Assembly: GCF_001411555.2 (NCBI RefSeq)
Contig: NC_049916.1
Location: 434,001-498,000 of the forward strand
Length of the DNA: 64,000 bases
Origin: Juglans regia
Lineage: Eukaryota; Streptophyta; Magnoliopsida; Fagales; Juglandaceae
Reading direction: 5' to 3'
The notes beneath the pieces were generated by a model. It ran no database searches. It saw only the letters and a program-made list of their open reading frames with translations, and had not been told where the DNA came from. Below are positions 57,872 through 64,000 of the stretch, one piece after another (position 1 is the first letter of the stretch; each line of letters opens with the position of its first letter). A program made the position numbers and the translations under genes.

Positions 57872-58052
57872 GAGAGAGAAGTGTTACAACCACAAAGAGA
57901 TCTTGCAAAAGTAAACCCACAAACTGATATGACTTCATATGATATGTTAGATCTACTTTACAATAAAAGTAATTTTATAATCTAACGTACCACATTAAGG
58001 CACGTCAGATTGTGAATTTACTTTTGTGGAATCTCTTTGTGGCTAAAGCATT

Positions 58053-58057
<5 letters not shown>
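57872..58057. mobile_element. MITE with GAGAAATGCTTTAGCCACAAAGAGAT-type ends
   Basis: The left end GAGAGAAGTGTTACAACCAC and the right end (minus strand GAGAAATGCTTTAGCCAC) share CACAAAGAGAT and AAAAGTAAA, an imperfect inverted repeat of about 40 bases. A second inner pair reads GATATGTTAGATC and AATCTAACGTACC. It is non-coding, lies in an intron of the MYB pseudogene, and is followed by an (AT)n run. Confidence 0.75.
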
Positions 58058-58084
<27 letters not shown>

Positions 58085-61000
58085 GCTGTATGATGGTTCT
58101 GTTTTAAATTAGATGTTTATCTTTAAAAATGGGAAGGATTTGTTTCTAAAAGAAAGTGCAGCCTGCTTAGGATTTTAGAGAAGTGGAAAAGGAAATAGAG
58201 AGGCAAACAAATATGGATCAAATCTCTACGGAGATTTTAAGAGGAAAACAAGGAGCTGTTTATGAAGGAATTGAAGCCCTAGGTAGAATCAACTATACTG
58301 CACAGTCCCTTTCCTCTTGAGTTTCCAGCTTTTATAAAAAGAGACCCCTGAGCCCAAGAATCAAAATGTAACACTAGCAGTCTCAAAACAAAACCCACCA
58401 TACACTCTCTGCCACCCTCCATTCTGAAGCCCTAGTAGATGAATTCAAGAAAAAGGTCAGCGGAGAAGATTATATGTTACTTCAGCCACAACATAAAACC
58501 ACTCCCTTTGAGGAGTAGTTTGCAGGCCAGGGACAGAAGAAGGGCCATCTTAGTTAAGGATAGAATAAGTGCCAAGCACATAGGATATTACTTTTATGTT
58601 TAAGACGAGGTTTGAAGTTTATGTTTCTTCATTTTCCATATTTTATGAGATTCATTAGTTTGGTATTTTATTTAAATAAAATGCTTTGAGCAGTCTGGTT
58701 TATTAGAACTCTTAACACCTTGGTGCTATGTAATGAGATGAAGTAACATTCCTAAACCCTTGGAAGGGGGTCTTACATTACAAATCACAATTAACATGTA
58801 ATAAAAGCATCATATGTATACATTATTTTTTTTATAAGTAGGATACATATACACACTATGAATCACTGATAGCATGCAACAAAAGTTAAAACCACCATTT
58901 TTTTAATTATCATCATGATTAAAAGACGAAGGCACACACCTACAATATGTATCCCGTATCCAGCCAAATGATAGTATATTCCTCAACTTAAGTCACATAA
59001 AAGGATGTTTATCAAAATCTCAACGGGTCACCTTTTGGAAATTATCTAGCATTCATGAAATTTTTTTTGGAAACTATACTTTGGAAATTGAATACGAAGA
59101 TAGTTAGAGGATAATATGGTTTCTCCTTTTTTTTTTTGGTTAATCGGAACCCATGACCACGTCCTCCATTGGTTTTTCACGAAGGAGACAAGGTGCTATT
59201 TCAGTCAGAATCCACCACTCATAAACATGATTGAACAAAAAATTGGTGCTTCTATCCGCAGAAATCATCTGCCATGGATTTATTCTACTTGCAAGATGAA
59301 GAAAATCAAAACTAAATCCGGAAGGTAATACGACAGTTCTAGAAAGAATGAATACAAATATGAAGAATTTAAAGTGCTCACCTCTTAATGGATGGTTATG
59401 ATTTCCTTTATTGATTGTTTCGACAGTTGGCAGTACTCTCGGGGTGCTTTTAGTGCTACTGCAACAGTTATTTGCCACTATAGGCACTGGAAAGCAAACA
59501 TCATACGGAAACACACGGCACTTAGATGCCACAAAGACTTATACAATCCATAGACCAGATATCAGATTGATATAGTACAATCCAAAACAGTGAGAAGCAA
59601 ACCTTTTGTCCTATGCAATATATTAATGGTCTGCATACTGTTGTTTGTCCAGGAAGACACAGCAGAACCAGTAATAGGACCCCTAAGCATTGATGAGGAA
59701 TCAGGCCTTAAGACATATCCAGATTCAAGTAAAGTAGATGGGGTTTGAAAAGATCCTGACACTTGCAAGATCACTGGAGCTGCTATATATGACATATTTG
59801 AGCCTGGGGTTGCACCAAGTTGGTGTTAAAAACTAAATCATACCGTAAATAAAGTTTGCTGACCATTATTTGAAGACTTCTGAGGATATGGATGAGCAGC
59901 TTTCCTTTTGACCGAGGTGGTGGCATATGTTCACTTGTCCCGTTCTTTTGAACCTTCATAAAAAGTACTTCTGTGCATGGCTACGTATCTGCAAAAGGTG
60001 TCCTCGATGGTATTGGCATTCAATTCTAAATGAATTAAAATACATGAGATTAAAAAAATTGCATCAGTTAAATGAAAAAGTCATTCATTGTCTTCAATGC
60101 ATTTGACAATGTAAAATAAATTCCTAAAGATCACAAAAAAAAAAACATTTAAAAAACTAAACATCAAATAAGTATAATTCATTTAATTTTTTTGATAAGT
60201 TGTATAATTCATTTAATTATAACTTATAAACAGTTTTTTATTAAATTATAATGACGTTTCTCATAGAAAAGATAATTTTTTATGAGTACAGAAAAGACAA
60301 TTTAAATAGACTATTAAAGTTAACACGAGATTTGAGAATTGCATGGTATTATGCTAGCCAAATGAGAATCATAATATTCTATCAGCTTCATACAATGCAT
60401 CCTCCACCATAAGTAGTGACTGAAACGGGAGAGGACACTAAGCATTCTTTAATTTCCAGGAAATATAATTCAGGTCAACAAAATAACTAAAACGTTACTT
60501 CTTTTGTTTCCAGTACCAGCTCAATGATAGTGTACAAACAGAGTTTTACGGCCAAATAACCTAACAACAAACCTAAGAGACTGCCACTACATTGAGAGAG
60601 AGAGCCATGATGGAAATTTAGCAACATAAATGGGAAGCAAAACAACAATACAAAGCACAAGAAGAATTTAGGAAAGAAAACAAACAGGAAAGTTACACCT
60701 TAACAGCTCATTTTCAACATTTTGTGTTGTTATTAAAAAAAAAAAAAAGCAAGTACAAAGCAGACACCCTGAATGACGCACAAGTGGAACAATCAAGAAC
60801 TCTTTATCCCTCCCCACTATTTGAGACAGAAAAACATGATAATAACCAAGAAAAGGAATAGAAAAGATAAAGAAAGTGACCTGGGTTAACGAGAAAATAA
60901 AATAATCCTGATCTAGTTGCAACACACATAAAGGATGTAGAAACAATGCAATGAAAAAATTGCAAACAAAATGGGAATTCTGCATTTGAGATTACCTGTC

Positions 61001-61136
61001 TAACAGTCTTAGACCCAACAAATGCTTCAATCTTTTTCCAGTCACGGTCAAAGCTGAATATGATAAAAGAACATAATATAATATCAGGGAATAATGAAAA
61101 TAGGACTCATCAGAGGTGGAGGCAAGGGGTGACCGG

Positions 61137-61137
<1 letters not shown>

Positions 61138-61168
<31 letters not shown>
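61138..61168. repeat. (CT)n microsatellite
   Basis: A CT dinucleotide run of about 28 bases in the first intron of the MYB pseudogene, useful as a length marker. A related GA run lies at 62085-62110. Confidence 0.9.
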
Positions 61169-61170
<2 letters not shown>

Positions 61171-62494
61171 CCAAAACAAATAAAGCTTTTCTTAAAAAAC
61201 TGTCAAAAAATACTTTTCCCAAAATAATAAAATTAAAATAAACCCGTCATCTTCAAAATACAAATAAAATTCCAAAAAAACTCCTCTCTTGTCTACAAAA
61301 TTATTCCCCATACTTTTTAAATAACCCTTGAACTTATCAAAAAAAAAAAAAAACCCTTGAACCACCAAATTCTAACAAACCCCAAAACCCTCTCCCCTAT
61401 CCTCAAAAAAAGTTTTAAAATGCTTTAGTTTACAATAATTCAAAATACTCTCCTACCTCAAACCTATTTAAAAAAACTCACAGGCCCCTCCAAAAAAACC
61501 TAATAAATATATGCATGGACATTTTTTAGAATACTCAAAAATTTAACCTGAATCTTTAGTAAAATGTATATTCTTTTAGCTCAAAAGTTTGTGAAAGCCA
61601 AAAGATGTATTTTTCAACCAACAACAAATGACTTTGGCCTATTATCTCTTATTCCTCTCCAACCCCGTTCTGGCTCTTCTCTAGGACCATAATTTCGAAT
61701 GCAAATATTGAGTTTTCCATTGAAGGGAGAACATAATTTGTAATTCATGATATGTTACAAACATGACATGCATTAAGCATCTTCATGTTGATGAACAGAT
61801 TATATTTTTTCATCTTAAATAATGTTTTAGAGTATTCCTTGTTGTATTATTAGATATGAAATATATCATATACAGAAAAAATACTACTATAATATAAGTT
61901 CACCCACAAAGATTGTTACTTTCAAGCAAGTAAATCGGGCTTTAAGCACACCAAAAACCTCTAAGTTGACTCAACAAAGAGCCAAAGTAGTGTAATTCTT
62001 GAACCATTATCTAATTCATATCGAGAAGCACATATAATTAGAATTTTCAAAAAGATTAAACAAATAAACTGCAAATTTGCAATTTGAGAGAGAGAGAAAG
62101 AGAGAGAGAGCCGTTCCACTTTAAACCAATTTGATCGTATCGCGTTGTTGTTGTCCAAAGTGTTAATTCACATAGAAATAAACATACATATATATAAACC
62201 CTAACTTTTGACGTTGAATATTAAAAATAAAATAAGTAAGCTGGATTCCTTTACGTACAGTTGGAGAGCCTCGAGGAACTTGTCGTGCTCGGGATCTGTC
62301 CAGCTCTCTCTGGACTTAGTAATAGTGTAGGGTTTTCAGATCTTTATAGTCAAGTGAGAGTCCTCCGAAGAAGCGGTAGTCGAGGCCGTCGTTGTGGTAG
62401 TAATGGCGGTGGCGAAGGGTCCGAGCCCGGGATGAGCCATTCCGTTTGGGTTCAAGTAGAAGACCTCAGCCGGGTTCGGGTTTTTAGATACCAT

Positions 62495-62913
62495 AACGAA
62501 ACGGTTCTGTATCGAAGAAATGAGTTTTGCTTTTTAGGTACAACCGGTTTAGCTAACCAAATCGTGAATTAATAGGCTGCCTTGGATGTTGTACTAAATT
62601 CAGTCTAGTTGAGAGTTTTTTTTTTATTTATTTATTTTATGAATAGTACTAAATTGAATAGTAAAGAAAGTTATGTAAAATTTATTTAAACTAAATTTAA
62701 AGTATATTTATATGTTAAAATAAATTTATTACTTTTTATAGAAAATTGAAAAAGGTTGTAGGTCTCACGTATAAAAATATTTTAAATTGAAAAAAGTTCT
62801 GGGTCCAACGTGTAAGAAGATTTTGAATTTGAATGAATTTAATAATTTGAGAGTTGAGTGTTTGGATGTTAGACTTAATTTAAAATTAGACTAAACTCAG
62901 TTAACCTCGTTTG
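62495..62913. other. 5' flank of the MYB pseudogene, possible MITE
   Basis: No gene is seen. TTGGATGTTGTACTAAATTC near 62581 and GTTTGGATGTTAGACTTAA near 62860 suggest a small element of about 330 bases, but the ends do not form a clean inverted pair. Confidence 0.35.
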
Positions 62914-63133
62914 GGTCTCGTTTGTTTTCTCAAATGAGATGAGATGAAATGGGATGAGTTGAGATTAAAGTTAAAAAATTGAATAAATTATTATTATAAT
63001 ATATTTTTTAATATTATTTTTGTTTTGAAATTTTAAAAAGTTAAATTATTTATTTTATTTTATATTAGAAGTTGAAAAAGTTATAATAATTAGATAAGAT
63101 AAGATAAAATATTTTCTGAAAACATACAAGGCC
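62914..63133. mobile_element. Tourist-like MITE of the GAGATGAGAT family
   Basis: The left end GGTCTCGTTTGTTTTCTC and right end GAAAACATACAAGGCC are inverted with mismatches. The left subterminal region carries GAGATGAGATGAAATGGGAT and the right GATAAGATAAGATAAAAT. The core is shared in reverse with the element at 391. The target duplication is unclear. Confidence 0.7.
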
Positions 63134-64000
63134 AAAGTTGGGCTACTCTGATCACTTGACTGCTTGTTATTTTTACAATTATTTTATTTTATTTTTATAT
63201 TCATATTTTTTTAATATATTTAAATATTTTAAAAAATAAAAAATATATCAATATATTTAAAATTATTTCTTTAATCATTAAGTAAAAAAATAAAAAAAAA
63301 TCCTGAGCAATCAATTAAAGCGATAAGAATTAGTGAGTAAAATAATTTTTTTCTAGTATTTACATAACCTTTTTTATTATAAAAAAAATAAAAGAATTTT
63401 TTTTAAAAAAAGAATAAGATCCTCTGTACGAAAAAGTATTTTCTCCTTCAATTCATATTGTTACATTAATCGACTTTCGTTTGGTGCACAGAATCGAAAA
63501 CTTTTCCTAACAGTATTTATGTGAACGAGTGCTGCTGCTACACGTACGATAAATTCCACGCCCAAATTGACGCTCAAAATATATTCACTGTTCCATTTAC
63601 TTATGATCTTTTTTATTTTTTTATTTTTTTATTTTTTCATCAAGTATGGAGGTGGGCAGCCTCCAAGAGCAATAGTCATTCCCAAATTTAAGTAAATTTT
63701 AATTGTTTTAGTTAAAATTTCTGCATTAGACTAATTAAATGAAATATTTATAAAACTTCGAGTTTTAGTAATTTAACATTCTTAATCATATTTGAAGTGT
63801 CATTATAGAAAGATTAAATCAATATTTTATAACTTTCACGTCCAACTACCTTTCTCTTTTAATATTAAATTTTAATATTAATACAAATATTAAATATTAA
63901 ATACAAATATATTTTGTTTGTAATAGTTAAAAGAAAATATAAATAAAATAAAATGTCTCCGTTTCGGTAAGAAACCTTTGTAAATAGAGCGGGGCTACTC
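63134..64000. other. AT-rich intergenic sequence to the window end
   Basis: No supported gene, RNA or bounded element. The sequence is dominated by A/T runs, with TTTTTTATTTTTTTATTTT low-complexity text near 63610. Confidence 0.5.

Larger units (their letters stand above)
55576..62494 (-). pseudogene. RVE6: REVEILLE6-like (LHY-CCA1-like) MYB transcription factor, unprocessed pseudogene
   Basis: Eight exons can be placed: 62259-62494, 60996-61053, 59864-59988, 59603-about 59810, 59382-59486, 57600-57701, 56866-56925 and 55576-55674. The start MVSKNPNPAEVFYLNPNGMA fits RVE6/RVE3/RVE5 relatives. The single MYB repeat reads [38 protein letters not shown] and IRSHAQKYF. The C-terminal block reads [20 protein letters not shown], then VLLLMRNLSVNLTSPDFEDH. 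Such factors bind evening elements in clock gene promoters. Lesions: TGA in KI-stop-KPYT at 62338-62336; a 2-base insertion at about 59957 (YFL-stop for YFLKVQK); a 1-base loss at about 59905-59916 in PPPRPKRK; loss of the usual acceptor before exon 6; TAG at 55653-55651 in RRLMSSI-stop. Exon structure is kept, so it is not a retrocopy. Confidence 0.88.

Noticed and set aside
55091..62494. Retrocopy or processed origin of the REVEILLE6-like pseudogene
   Set aside because: Introns with GT-AG borders separate the exons, so it is a decayed unprocessed gene.
1..64000. CRISPR arrays, bacterial operons, tRNA or rRNA genes
   Set aside because: No regularly spaced identical repeats, no Shine-Dalgarno-led gene strings, and no cloverleaf or rRNA core sequences were seen. 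The repeats present are transposon ends, LTRs and microsatellites.

Overview
The window is nuclear DNA from a woody eudicot. The evidence is intron-bearing plant genes, AT-rich intergenic DNA, L1-type LINEs with an RNase H domain, Ty1/copia and Ty3/gypsy remnants, and many Tourist-like and hAT-like MITEs. The common MITE whose ends read like GTTTGGAT...GAGATGAGAT suggests a Fagales/Juglandaceae (walnut-hickory) genome. That placement is from memory of such repeats and is not proven here. There are no tRNA, rRNA or CRISPR features, and nothing looks bacterial or organellar. Coding capacity is low and transposon remnants dominate.

Layout, left half. 1-4510 is a decayed minus-strand LINE carrying two later MITE insertions. 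5167-6211 holds the last two exons of an unrecognised plus-strand gene whose upstream exons lie left of the LINE or of the window. 7697-10876 and 24005-27076 are two copies of one segment carrying an uncharacterised minus-strand gene: a hydrophobic segment, a CxxC motif, a lysine-rich coiled coil and a conserved tail. Copy 2 abuts a second LINE (21846-24004) of the same family as the first. Between the copies lie an AT-rich repeat tract, a broken Ty3/gypsy element (15372-19254) and a well-bounded hAT-type MITE with an 8-bp target duplication (20136-20590).

Layout, right half. 30282-31975 is an apparently intact seven-exon beta-carotene hydroxylase gene, with a TATA box and a G-box upstream. 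34575-37130 is a broken Ty1/copia element. 38780-39175 is a minimal LTR-PBS-LTR (TRIM-like) structure. 40896-43310 is a seven-exon receptor-like kinase of the At1g01540/At4g01330 type in which the catalytic HRD aspartate reads as cysteine. 44370-47127 is a ribosomal protein S10 (eS10) pseudogene split by an LTR-element remnant. 49525-55090 is a decayed but nearly complete LINE (ORF1, endonuclease, RT, RNase H). 55576-62494 is an eight-exon REVEILLE6-like clock MYB gene with several disabling lesions, so an unprocessed pseudogene.

The genes do not form a pathway or cluster; plant genes are regulated singly. No new defence or metabolic system was found. The observations most worth checking are the kinase with a substituted catalytic residue, the multi-lesion RVE pseudogene, the duplicated unknown gene, and the transposons with precise boundaries or an empty-site comparison.
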